Source of the DNA: Ephemerocybe angulata
Taxonomy: Eukaryota; Basidiomycota; Agaricomycetes; Agaricales; Psathyrellaceae
Direction of reading: 5' to 3'
DNA length: 64,000 nt
Assembly (NCBI GenBank): GCA_013368325.1
Contig: JAACJK010000112.1
Span: 496,001 to 560,000 of the forward strand
Below are positions 22,683-34,393 of the stretch, piece by piece. The notes beneath the pieces are model-generated. The model searched no databases. It was not told the DNA's origin and worked only from the letters and a program-made list of their open reading frames with translations. Both the position numbers and the translations under genes were made by a program. The stretch's first letter is position 1. Every line of letters begins with the position of its first letter.

Positions 22683-24730
22683 CTTGGGCCCAGGGAAGGG
22701 GGGAGAATGGAAGCTCAGAAGCTACTATCCCTGCCCTCTTGTATATGAGGGCATTGTGGATGCATGTGGTTTGGCCAGATAAGGGCTGAGAGCACCCGGG
22801 GAAGTGGCATTTGCGGGTCCCTTCGATGCGAGAGTTGCCATAGGTTGCCATTTGCTTGCCATTGCGATGGAGGCTGTCGGTCTCCAGTGTTAGGGAGGGA
22901 TCCATAAGGTCTTCATATGAGCGTCATGAGGTTGGGATCGACATACCCATGCGGTTTCGTAGCTAGTTCGGCCTAGTGATGGAGCTGGAGCGTTGGCCCT
23001 CGTTGGCCCTATGAATTGAAGAATCGAGATCTATTGACATGTTCTTGTTCGGCTCAGGCTGCGACTCCGAGCGGGAAAGCAACGTAAGAGAACGTAAGTA
23101 GGCACCGAGGGAAGTCGTGTGCCCGATACCGAATATACTCCCCACGACAGGGCACCCGCCCGATCTCAATAGATCAACGGCTATCGTGAAGGCGAGCTGA
23201 AGCCTCCGTGAACTGCATGGCGTCCTACAACACAGTACAGCATATCTCTGATTAGTGAACTGACCACGCTCTAAAGACGACACCTGGCTCTCACCACATG
23301 ATCTCCCTGCCAGAGTACCTCGAGGTGGATTTCAACATGCGAGCTTGGAGAGAGACCCTCGCGAATCGGCACAGTATCACGAGGAGGCATACGAAGATAG
23401 CCAGAAAGTGCGTCAAGAATCAAAAATACATCACGCCAATCTGCAAATAGCGTCGTCAGCATATGGCAAAAGATCAACCTTCTTTACAATGGACACTGGT
23501 TGCCGACTCCCTGGTGGAAGACGAGCAGGGGCGCTCCTTAGAATTCAGGGGAAAATTGGATACGGTGAAAAAGTGTGAATACCACTTCCTTAAGATCAGA
23601 CCTGAAGCCAGAGAACGACGCAGTCTGGCGCTCAATGGGAAGGAGGGTAGGTAGATATGTTTAGACTGTGATTAAGATGATCGCTGCGTGGCCACAGGAA
23701 GCAAACTTACCACGGCATGTGGCCGCTTCATGTCGAAGGGAGAAGTCCATGCGCCATATAAAGAAATGGGCCGCCGCCGCAGTTACGGTCGATCCGCGGC
23801 AGGTTCAAGTATAGGACATGGTAAGCGTCGAGCCCAACTGCCTGCCCTCGGAACTGGAAGAGAGGGCGGGTTGACAACAACGGAGTGACATACACCGTGC
23901 ATTCCTCTTATCTGTGAGCTCGTAAGTGGGATCAAGTATTTAGTAAGTCGACTGAAAGCAGTACTCACAATATGGATGGCTCAAGATTGTGCCGGAGTGT
24001 CCATCCAGACAAGCCACGAGCGAGAGAGGCGAATGTGCAAGGGGTTGGGAGGCAAATCCCATGTCAGCTGAAACCGCAGATCTAGAACTCAACCAGCAGA
24101 AAGACCAGTAAGACACAGTTGGTATTTGTCTAGAGCACTCGTGCAGACTCTTTCCGAAGTGACCACCGTATGGCCGCTCGGCTGACGACGTCAGGGTGGA
24201 ACTGGGTGCTGTTAAAGCGATATGGAGGGGGGTGTAACCGTGTATCATGTGCATGAGCGATGTACGGAATACGTCTCGTGGGTCTGAGGCGCTTTCTTCC
24301 CGGAGACCACACTAGAGCGGACTAGAGCATGTCGTATAATTCGTTCGAACGAACCTGAGTGGAACTGCCAAAACCTGAGAGAGATCGAAAGCGTTCTTCT
24401 TCGAATTGGAAGTGCGAAGCTCTGCCCAGTAACGAGCCCTAGATCCGTGGTTTCCTTTGACATTCCTTTGACGCCGCTCCATAGAGTATCTGTACACTCC
24501 TTGTGCCGGTGGCTTCGACGGGGACTTTTGAGATGGTGGAAGAGACTCGGTCCTCGGAAGAGACGAAGCCGGTCGGTCATTCTGCCAAGAGCTGAGGTAA
24601 TCGCACCGCCACTGATCCATCGCTCATTCTGAGAACAGCATCTCTTTCCCACACTCCACGACGTGTCGACCTTGCGTCAGGCGCGCAGCCTGTTCATGAG
24701 CGTCAACGGTCTTCTACTATTTCCTTAGCC
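22683..24730. other. Gene-poor 2-kb interval between OPT and Kish genes
   Basis: I could not resolve a gene. A 63-codon + strand frame (23463-23654) and a minus frame near 24312-24620 are open, but neither is recognisable nor shows clear splicing. The minus-strand stretch around 23280-23480 reads VFLILDALSGY, which faintly recalls a Walker B strand; this is too weak to call. The interval must include the promoters of two divergent genes. Confidence 0.35.
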
Positions 24731-25121
24731 ATGGTATGTTCTCAAATCCAAAAGCCATACAATCCACTGAAATAGACGTCTTCGCAAAGTCTGCATTGTT
24801 CAACTTCCAGTCACTTCTGCTCGTCATCCTCCTTCTAATCTGCACATGCGCCTATGTCCGGGCGGTAGCTCCTCGTCTGGTAGACAAGAACCAGCATGGG
24901 TGCGTGTTCGCGAACCTCCTTTTACGAAACATACCTAACCGAGGCCTATAGATTCATGGGACTGCTCTTCAAGTTGGCGAGAATAGGTAAGTAGCCTGGT
25001 TCATAACCTGAATCATGCCTGACGCAACTAACCGATTCGTTCCACCCGCTTAGGAGAACGCTTGTCGCCCTACGTTGCACTAGCATGTATAGCCATGGCC
25101 GGGACACTCCTTCTAAAATAA
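24731..25121 (+). CDS. KSH1: Kish / TMEM167-type small secretory-pathway membrane protein
   Basis: Four exons (24731-24733, 24790-24899, 24952-24986, 25054-25121) splice to 71 aa: [18 protein letters not shown] then [17 protein letters not shown], continuing through [18 protein letters not shown] to AGTLLLK. This matches the whole Kish family: an N-terminal hydrophobic helix, a short lumenal/cytosolic loop with DKN.xGF(M)G, the ARIGERLSP motif, and a second helix. Yeast Ksh1 is an essential early-secretory-pathway protein of the Golgi/ER. The first coding exon is the ATG codon alone, followed directly by a GTATGT donor; this is required to give the SALFNFQS start seen across the family. It is convergent with SMC2. 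Confidence 0.93.
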
Positions 25122-25621
25122 TGGACACCATGCATCACTCTGAAATGCACCCCGCTGAGGCTCTCATGAGCAGGATGACGATTCTCGACCCCAAGGGTGT
25201 ATGGTTCGCGATACATATGGGTGAGGGCAGGAAAGGCCGATGAATACATGGGGTCCGTGTCTGCAGACCAAGTGGACAATCCGTGCCAGTGGGAGGTATG
25301 GTCCAATTAAGACAGCACAAAAACTGCGCACATCAGAGCCAAGCCCACCACCTCGTCAGCTGCAGTCCATCTCTCCAAGCCAGAATCAAATCCCGCATGG
25401 GTACTGAATATTTGGCTGAAATCCCTCGTGCTTTGCTCGTGTTCATGGCAAGCTCGGGAGGCAGGGAGCCTTCCTTCAAGTAACACACAAGCTGACACAA
25501 CATCTAGTCATTACGATTATGGATACAGACAACGTAGACTATCCATCTACGGGTACGAGTACAAAAACAGAACAAGGAAAAACAGAAACCACCGACAACG
25601 AAACCACAAGAACAGGATCAT
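25122..25621. other. Kish-SMC2 convergent intergenic region
   Basis: About 500 bp between two convergent stop codons. No gene is supported. It should contain both 3' UTRs. Confidence 0.4.
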
Positions 25622-28600
25622 CTACGAGCTCCCCCCAATCCTCGCCCCCCTCCGCCGATTCCTCCCATCATCCTCATCCTCCCTCTCGTCATTATAAAGC
25701 GCACTCGTACTCCTCTGCGCCGTCCTCTCCACAATCGACGTCCCATCCCTAAACCTCGCCCTAAACAACACATTCGCATTCGTAAACAACCCCTCCTTCA
25801 ATGACACCACAATGAACTGCGACCCCTTGAACCGCGTGCGGAACAGCTGTCCAATATGCTGCGTGTGCGACAGGTCGAGGGCTGCGTCGATTTCGTCCAG
25901 AATGTACATCGGCGCGGGCTTGAACTGCAGAAGGGCCATGATGAGCGAGAGCGCGATGAGTGACCTGGAGAGGGAGATTAGCATGATTTCTTGTCCTAGT
26001 TTGAATTTATGTGGGCGGTACTTACCTCTGTCCTCCACTGAGCTCTGTCAAACTCTGTTTCCAGACGCTTCCCAACTGCACCTTGACTTCCAAACCATCT
26101 GTAAGGTCTTGACCTTCCGGTGGCTGGAGCTTGGCGAAGTTTCCGGGTAAGAGTTCAGCGAAGATACCACCGAAATCCCTGCAACAACATCAGCTGGTCT
26201 CCCTGAGAGACAATCTGGGAAAACGAAACGTACTCGTTAACCTTCTTCCAGGTCTTCTCGAGTGCATCACGCTTGTACCTATCCAGCTCCTCGATAGTCG
26301 CCTCGATCTTTTCTTTATCCTTGTTCACGATTTGCAGGTTCTTCGTGAGTTCCGCCTCTCGTTTCTCAACGCTGCGATGGATGAAGTGTGAGCCAAGACT
26401 GCATATAAGGATGAGTGAATGATTGTATAAACGTACGGTTCGATGACGTTCATGACCTTGGGATTTACCTTCTTCTTCATCCCATTCATCGCATCCTGAA
26501 GCTCCGTGCGTCTCTTAGTGAGCTGGGCGATATCGTTGTGCTCGAAGTCATACATCCCTCCCGGTTTGCCAAACAGACTGTCCAAAATTTATCAGCACAA
26601 AGACCAACCACAAACCGAACGAACGCCATGATACGCACTGTTGATCTTCCTCAATCCACTCATTCTGCTTCTCAAGCTGAGTAACCAAATTCTGCGCCGC
26701 GTTCTTCTCCTTCTCCAAGTTCGTGATATCATGCTGAAGTTTCCCGACGCTCAAGTCCACCTGGTCCATGACCTCTTTCTTCTCCTTGATCAGACGCTCG
26801 AGCTCCTTAAGCTCAGCATCGAATCGCTTGAGGGTCGCGAGTTCCTCCTCGAGCTCGGCGTTCAGACGTTCGTACGCGGCCTCGCTGTCGGCCACCTTCT
26901 GTCGGATCTCAGCAAGCTGCTGACGCTGCTCCTCCACAGTCTCCTTCGCCTCCTCAAGCTCCGCCTGCTTCGCCTCGTACTCAGCCTCCAATTGTTCTAT
27001 TTATTACCGTCAGCTACATTCCAACCTAACAAAGAACAAAGAGAGAAGCGATGGCCAACGTACCAAGTTCGAGTCTAGCAGTGGACACCTTCTTCTGCTT
27101 CGCCTTCACGACAGTAGAGTTCTTCTGCTCGTTCGCCCGCTGCTTCTTGATGCTCGCCTTGAGCTCGTTGATCTTGCCTTCCTTGTTATCGTCGAACTCG
27201 GCCATATCTTTCTCAAGTTTCTTGCACTCAGCCTTAGCCTCCTCCTGCTTTTCCTGAGCGGCCTTCACCGCTCTCTCAAGAAGCTCGATATTGGCTTTAG
27301 CCTCGCCGACTTGAGTCTCAATCTAATCAACCCCAAGTCAGTCAGTCTCTCTCCATGCCCCAAGCGATAAAGCTTCCAGAAACTCACCCTCGAAGCATTG
27401 CTCCCCTCCACCTCCTCCTTCAACAACTTCAACTGATGCGTCATAAGGTCCAAATTATCCGTAATGCTCTTCCACTGCTCCCTCGGCCTCGCCATCCTCC
27501 TCTCCTCCGCCTCCAGCGCCTCAAGCTTCCCTCTCGCCTCCTGCAACTGCCCCTCCACCCTCAAAAGCTCTTGCACCTCCACGAGCACGCGTTGGCCCCC
27601 AGGCGCCGAGCCTCCCGTCATAAGACCGCTGGGGTCATACACGTCGCCCTCGGTCGTGACGGACTTGGTCATCACCTTCGGGTGGAAGGTCACCTTGTTT
27701 GCGATATCCGCGGAGTCGCAGATGAGCGTGTCGCCGAAGACGAACTCGATGGCGCGAGAGACATCCGGCTCGTAGCTAACGAGCGAGAGCGCTGTGCGGA
27801 CATGTCCGGGTGCGATGTTCTCCGCAGTTCTCAATTTCTACAATAGCTTCAGCACTGTATTCGGATAAAAAGAGAGGGTAGAGGACGTACGTCTGCAGAA
27901 ATTGTCCGCGGGCTGATCTTGTTCAAAGGGATGAGGGTGACTCGTTTCCTCAGGTTTCCGTTCTTGAGGAGGTCGCTGCCGACCTTCTCGTTCTGCACGA
28001 CGACATTGTACAGACGGCCGCCAGCGACAATCTCAAGTGCGGGGGCTTTGTCAAAGTTCTTCTCGTCGAGTTTGATGAGTTGGGCTGCAAAGCCCTTGAC
28101 GCTTCGGCGATCGAAGCCGGGGTACGGGTCGTTGTAATCAAAGTTGAGCCTCCCGAGGGACTGTCGAACGCGTTCCCTACGCTATAGTAGGACGTCAGCA
28201 TTACATTCTCCGTATATGGCGCGAGGACTCACTTCGTTCAGAGCGCGCACCGCGTTCTTAGCCTCCGTCAACTGGTCGTTGAACGCTTTCTCCTTCTCGG
28301 CACTCCAATTGAGGTTCGCGAGATCCTTCTGGCGCTGGGCCAAACCCTTCTCCATGTCCGCAAGCTTCTTCTTGTTCGCCTTTGCCTGACTCTCAAAGTC
28401 CTTCATCTTGGCCTCCAAGTCCTTCAGCTCGTCCAGCGCAACGCCAAGCTTGAACTTGGCCTGCTTCTCCTCCGTCGTCGCCTGAGCGAGGCGAGTCTTG
28501 GTATCGGCGAGCTGGCCCATGTAGCCACCTCCAGAGGCATTGGCACCGCTGAGGCCAGTGAGGAGAGTCTGCAGAAGCTCCTCGTCGGATTTCGTTTTGT

Positions 28601-29821
28601 CTTCCAGTCGAGTGTGGGCGTCGCGGAGCTCCTTGAACTCGGCGTCGAGCGCGTTTACTTCCTTCTTTTTGTCGCTGACGCTTTTTTCTAGGCGTTTGAG
28701 GTCCTCCACGAACTCCTTTCCCTTCGCCTCCTCCTGCGCCACCGTGCCCTCTTTCAGCTCCGCCTGCGTCTTGTACTTGACGACGTCCTTCTCAAGGTTG
28801 TCCACCTTGTCTTGCAATTTCTTCAGCTTTCCTCCCTTTGAGATCTCGGCGGCACGCTGCGCCTGGACCGCCTGGATCTCCTTCTCCGACGCCTTAATCT
28901 CCTTCTGCGCATTCTTCTTCGCCTTCTCGAATCCCTCGACCTCCTTCTTCTTCTCCTCAATCTCCTCCTCCTTCTCCTCAATCCTCTTCTGACATTCAGT
29001 CCACTCCCACGCCTTCATCGTCCGCTGAATGTGCTCCAGCTCCTTCATCGCCTTCGTATACTCAACGTACTTGCGCTTCTCGTTCCTCAGCTTCTCCAAT
29101 TTAGGCTGAATCTGGTTCTCCAAGTCAAACGTGATCTCCTGCACCTTCTTCTCCTTCTTGCTTATCGCCTTGAACGCCTTGTCCTTGCGCTCCTCGAACA
29201 TGCGCGTCCCAGCCGCCTCCTCGACCATCCCCAGGATCTCCTGCGGCCTCATGTTCAGCACCTTCGTGATACGACCCTGCATAATAACGAAATTGGGGTT
29301 GTTGATGTTGAGCTGCACTCCCTGGAAAATACTGAGGATCGCTTGCTGCGACGACTTGTGCCCGTTCAAGAGGTACTTGGTGATATTGGGCATCGCGATT
29401 TGGCGCGTCACAGTGATCTGCTTGTGGTTCAGCATCCCGTCGGGGCTCTTGGAAACGTCCGAGTTGTCGAATACGATGGTAACGCTGGCTTTAACGACGC
29501 CTGCCTGCCCACGCTTGTAAATGAGGTCCTGCTGGTTGGCAGCGCGCATCTACATAAAAGTCGGGTTAGAGGGGTTTCTTCGTCGCGTCATTGGGGTTGG
29601 TAAGTACCGTAGACATGTTTGTGAGACCGAGAACGAAGCAAATCGCGTCCAGGATGTTGGACTTGCCCGAGCCATTGAGGCCAGTAATCGCGTTGAAGGA
29701 TGGGTCCCATCCCGAGATTTGAGTGCGAACGGGGTAGGACTTGAACCCTGAGAAGTATGAGTATTGTTAGGCGTGTAGGACGGGGTGGTTTACCTTCGAT
29801 AATGAGTTCTTCAATCCGCAT
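25622..29821 (-). CDS. SMC2: Condensin subunit SMC2
   Basis: Eleven exons (29821-29794, 29747-29608, 29549-28233, 28181-27891, 27837-27388, 27322-27064, 26996-26639, 26577-26437, 26371-26234, 26178-26026, 25964-25622) total 3618 nt and encode 1205 aa, the expected SMC2 size. The N-terminal head begins [14 protein letters not shown] with Walker [10 protein letters not shown] near residue 35. Two long coiled coils flank a hinge (around [10 protein letters not shown] to [11 protein letters not shown]). The C-terminal head has signature [10 protein letters not shown] and Walker [14 protein letters not shown]. Family-specific stretches such as [18 protein letters not shown] and [16 protein letters not shown] identify SMC2 rather than SMC4 or cohesin SMCs. 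With SMC4 it forms the ATPase core of condensin, which compacts mitotic chromosomes. Confidence 0.97.
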
Positions 29822-30278
29822 GGTGGCGGTTGAGAGAAAGCCTTAATTTACCGGACGACGCTGGCGGGACCGCGTTTATTGATCCACGTGATCCCACAAG
29901 TTCAAAGATTTGTAAGCGAGTCCGGCGGAAGGTCAAGTTAGACGCCCAAGGACGTTGAGCTCGTTCCCAAACTTTCTCGCTCTTTGCAGCATCAGGTAGT
30001 ACTCTAAGCGTCTTATTATGTATCTCATTGCAATAGTGACTGCCATCCCACACAGATCATAGGTTGCCGCTCTTCAACTTAGCATTCGTAAATCAGTAAC
30101 TTGGAGGTTCCGTGACCTATCCCTAAAATCGTGTCGTCATAACCAGTACGCTAGGTGCCCGACCCTGAGGCCGCTTCTCAAAAAAACCGACATTCCAGCA
30201 CCTAAACTCAGTCCCACTACCGAGATACATGCAACTCACACCCTCCTTTATGTTCTCCGGGAAGTAGGGATATATTGT
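29822..30278. other. Intergenic region, SMC2 promoter and NLR-C 3' end
   Basis: About 457 bp. It includes the SMC2 promoter/5' UTR and the 3' region of NLR-C, which is transcribed from the same strand. No additional gene is seen. Confidence 0.4.
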
Positions 30279-33043
30279 TCAATGGGGCCTTGACCCTGTT
30301 TTCCGCAGAGTGCGAATATGTCGTCCAATGGGGCAATCTTGGTGGTTGCAAGCCTCTTCTAAGCAAGCTATCAAGGTTATAAATCCCTGGAAGAAGTTTG
30401 GTATAGTCCAGTCAGTGCTGTCTTACACAAGCCATAGTACTAGGGGCTTACTTGCAGCAGATTGAAGAACGATGTGCGCTCATTAGGTTCCGTCTGCCCA
30501 GTTGTTGAGTATCCGATAGACTGCTTCACACGTTTGGTATACTCACCCGATATTCTAACCAGAAGTGTGTTTGGCCTATCGGACCCGAACTAACCCAGTG
30601 CCAATCTGACCTTTTAGCGGAAGCCCGAGATTCCTAAAAAAAATTGTGTGAGTCGACTTTCCAAGGCTTTTCAACGTTTGCTGTCTATAGTAAGAGCAGC
30701 TCACCATTGCCGGGGCCACACTCATTGCAACTCTGACACTCGATATGAAATCCATTCGCTGTTTAGCCCCTCCTTTTGTGCACAAGTGACACACTACTCG
30801 GTAAAGAAGTGGGTCGTGGTCGTCATCGCGACTTGTGGGACGGCGTGCTCTGCTGAGCAGCCGTTCCTTCGAATTCGCGTTCTGGGGCCAACGGCGGTAC
30901 AACATCGTGGGCTCAACGTGCCGGAGTGCATGAACTAGGTGCTGTGGCCACGATAACAGGCTCCAGGCAAAGCACATTCGTGACGAGGGTGTTTGCTCGG
31001 TGTCAGCGAAACACAAATTGAACCCGTCGCCCTTGTAGCTTAGGTTTGAGGTCGGGGTCCCATGATCAAATATGTGGTCGGTGAGGATTGCGAAGAGGTC
31101 AAAATGGTAGCCGTGTAACGGTGGGAAGGTCGGCGAAATATTGTTCCAGATATGCCTTTCGTCGGTGTTGTCCAGTGATCCTTGCTCACGAAGTGTTCGC
31201 AACGCCCTGAATAATACTGTCGAAGGGAGATGGTGTGCACTTCTGTGAATTAATTCAACAGGGATGTCATCGTTGTTCAGCCTGATTTCGTCGTTGAAGG
31301 CGATAAAGCTGCGGTGTTCTAACGCGAGCTGGAGGGGGACGTCGATGGGTAGCTCCGGTGGATTCATGAAGATCCACGACGCAAGGTCAGACTCACAGTC
31401 AAGGGGGAATAACTGCCTAAGGTGAGATATCACACTGAGCGCGGCATCTCTCTGTGCATCACGGCTCATTTTGACGGTTTGACTGAATTGCCTCCAATGG
31501 TGCTCCCAGTTGCTTTCGGCATACAGGAATGCGGGGGTTTTGTCCCCAGTTTCGTAGTACGTGGCAAGGACTTGCATGCACATGTGGGCTATTCGCTCAT
31601 GATATGAGAGAGACGCGTGGAAGCGACCCGCTCGACTGCGAATCGTGAGAAAGTCGAGGAGAGAGCTGTGGCAGAGTGTGATGGGAGTGGTATCGTCCCC
31701 TGGAATTTGAAGAATGGCATGCAGTTGAACGAGAATATCGATGACCTCGAACGTCCGTATGGCGAATAGGTCGGCGAGCTGCATGATGGAGAGCGGTTTC
31801 TCAGCCAATGCGATGGTCCAAACGACATCCGGAAAGTGGGGCAAATGCTCTGCACGCGAAAGGGTTTGATCATAAAGCCCATCGAGCCCGGGATTGATGT
31901 TAAGTGCCTGGGGGAGCCGGTCGATTGGACTGAGGCCGTCACCGGAGGATTCGAGAACAAACCTGGCAATAGTAGACATGAAAATGAAGGAGCATCCGGT
32001 GTGAAGAACCAATAATTCTAAGTCAGACGGTGTCGGCCACTCCCCATACGCTTGGATAGTGCGGCTGTGTTTGGCCGCCAGGGCAAATATGGCACGGAAG
32101 GCTGTAGCGATGTCGTCGAGAGAGGTGTGGTCCACGAGGTTAAGGAAACGGACTTGGGTGGGGTCCAACCGTGTGCGGATGTGTTCTTCCACCCGGCTAG
32201 AGATGAGAAAACGGAGGGGGATGCGCGGGTTCTCCTTGAAGAACGCGAGCATCTGGTCGATGATGGAAGCAATGTCGTCCCTGTCCCCGCATTCGTCCAG
32301 GCCGTCGATGACGATGAGATACGGGCCTGAAAGCAGGGAGACACGCATCATCTCCCATTTCACAGCTTTGATAGGATCATATACGAGGTGCTGAAGTTGG
32401 GCAGTGACAGAAGTACTGGGCTGGAGCAGGCCGGCGTGCATTTTGACGTTGGTCTCGATGATTCGTGAGGTTGCAGGTATAGCTCCTGCGACCTGCTGGG
32501 CGAGTGTCGCGGCGAACCTCACAGCCCTGCTCCTATCCCCAGAGCCTCGGAAAAAGAAGAAGCTGGCCGCCAGCCGTTTCTTCCGGGCATACCGCTGGGC
32601 GACTTCCTGGGCTATCGCAGACTTCCCGCACCCGACGTAGCCATAGAGCCACATCACATGGGCGGTGTTTCGAAGAGTACTGCTGTCCGCCCATGAAGCG
32701 ACTTTCTGGATTACTCCCTCTCTCGTGCCATGGACGCAACTCGAGTCGGGCGGGGATGTCTTTCGATTACGCGTGTACGATGCGTCAGGGATAGGATTTA
32801 GGATGCCAAGAAGTCCTGTGCAAGCATTAGCACGCGCGCTGGCGAGTTGAAGGATCGGCAGTTCTCCGAGTCTGACTTACCCATGGTTTGTGGGCTTGCG
32901 ACGTTTATCTGCTGGTCTATAATGTACTGATCGTTGCCGATGTTCGTTTGATTCAAACTACCGATTCCAACGTTATGGGCGCTCTGGAAAAAGCTACCAC
33001 CTTGGCTAATTTGACGTGGCGCATTCTCTGTGGGGACATCCAT
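30279..33043 (-). CDS. NLR-C: NACHT/STAND NTPase protein with N-terminal motif and Cys/His tail
   Basis: Five exons (33043-32881, 32815-30705, 30633-30547, 30493-30452, 30386-30279) total 2511 nt and encode 836 aa. The start MDVPTENAPRQ precedes the motif SFFQSAHNVGIGSLNQ plus TNIGNDQYIIDQQINV (residues about 18-50) on exon 1. Exon 2 begins LLGILNPIPDASYTRNRK and contains Walker A GYVGCGKSAIAQ near residue 112, Walker B YLIVIDGLDEC near residue 222, and the CHSSLLDFLTI block. Three small exons code the tail: SAKRSDWHWVSS, TSFFNLLQ, and GFITLIACLEEACNHQDCP with Cys-x3-His-x2-Cys spacing also seen in NLR-B. By family it is a putative intracellular receptor; ligand and output are unknown. An in-frame ATG further upstream (33199) exists, but the Met-Asp start is shared by all four paralogs. 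Confidence 0.88.
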
Positions 33044-34393
33044 AGGAGAGCTTGAAAGAGCTTGAGCTTGGCCGCTGGAGGATGTGAGTCGACTGGAAGA
33101 GAAGGCGGAAGTTAGAATGGCGCCCAAACATGGGAAGGCTGTGTCAGTAGTGCAAAGCTGTACAAATGAAGTAAGCGCCCGCCCCGCCACTAGAAGCACG
33201 GATGTCTGCTAAACGCTACATGGAAATGAACTGAATATGCCATGGTCTGAGGTAGAGAAAAGGATACTGGCTAGATATAGGAACGGGGAAATGAAGGCAA
33301 GTTTGAGCAAATACTAGGGAGTACATACGCCTCATTTCCCTTTCGGAGACCGCATAAGTAATGCTTTTGAGCAAGAAATTGAAAAATGTTGCTTTAAAGA
33401 TGCAGAGTGTTAGAGACTCGTGCCGCTGGGGCTTCAGGACTGATACACCAGTGAAAGAGGTCAGAAATCGCGATCGTTTAGGATTCCAAGGGCTTTTTGT
33501 GCCGTGGGAAATGCCGACGGCGTTTCGGCATCCCCCGAAAGGCCCCTATCCTTTCACCTTCTCCTCATGGGTTTTCTGCGCTTTGAACGTGACTTTATGG
33601 ACCAGCTAGCCAAGATTCAGAAGATTTATAGCTATACACGAATGTTTTAACTAGCTGACTTCATACCGCCAGATGCGGTCTTGGGTACCTCACTCATAAC
33701 GGCGCAGAATGGAGGGTTGATGGAGGGTGCAAAGATTTTCCTCGGCTTGGGAATCGATCGAGAGACGAGGGAGGACGGAAGCGAAAGTCTTGTGAGGCAA
33801 CACCTCCGAGTTGAAACACCGTGTCCCACTCCGGTGCACGTTAATCCAAGAACATCTCCCACCTTTGTACCTAATCGCAGATACCCCAAAGATACATCGA
33901 ACTCAATTTAAGGCAAGTAAATAACGGGAGGGGTGTCCTTGGGCGCCCATCGACCTTGACAAAGAGTTGGTGAGACCCCGAGGACTCCGGGACGGGCTTT
34001 TGTTCAAAACATTGCATGACCCCACACCGAAAATGTCGGAGCAAAAAGCGGGGGAAAAATACCCGACCGTCGACGCAACCTGGGTCCCGTTGCCAATGGG
34101 TTAGAAGGGCTGGAACCTTCGAACAAGGTCTCCGACATACGGTCAGATAGACGCCTGCGTAAGCGCCTTGTCTAAATTAGACTTTGGGCGTTTGCGGGGC
34201 CGTTCTTGCCTGTTCTCATTAACTGCCGTGTCGAAGGCTGATGCCGGCCGGTCATCAAACACGTCGAAACCCAATTCCACACCGGAAATTGCTAATGACC
34301 CCTTCCTTGCCCAACAACTACTTTATGGTTCGTATTTAAACCGTCTCTCCCTCTCTCCCTCTCTTGCCCTTTATCCCTGCTTCACCCTTATCC
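33044..34393. other. Intergenic region between divergent NLR-C and DUF262 genes
   Basis: About 1.35 kb of shared upstream sequence. No gene was resolved. A TATTTAAA-like element near 34334 followed by a CT-rich tract (34346-34390) just before the DUF262 start codon looks like a core promoter with pyrimidine-rich leader. Confidence 0.45.

Noticed and set aside
23271..23477. VFLILDALSGY as a NACHT Walker B remnant
   Set aside because: No Walker A, no flanking family sequence, and DALSG rather than DGLDE or DALDE; chance similarity is more likely.
27355..27846. Leu/His-rich + strand frames opposite SMC2
   Set aside because: Mirror of coiled-coil codons on the minus strand.
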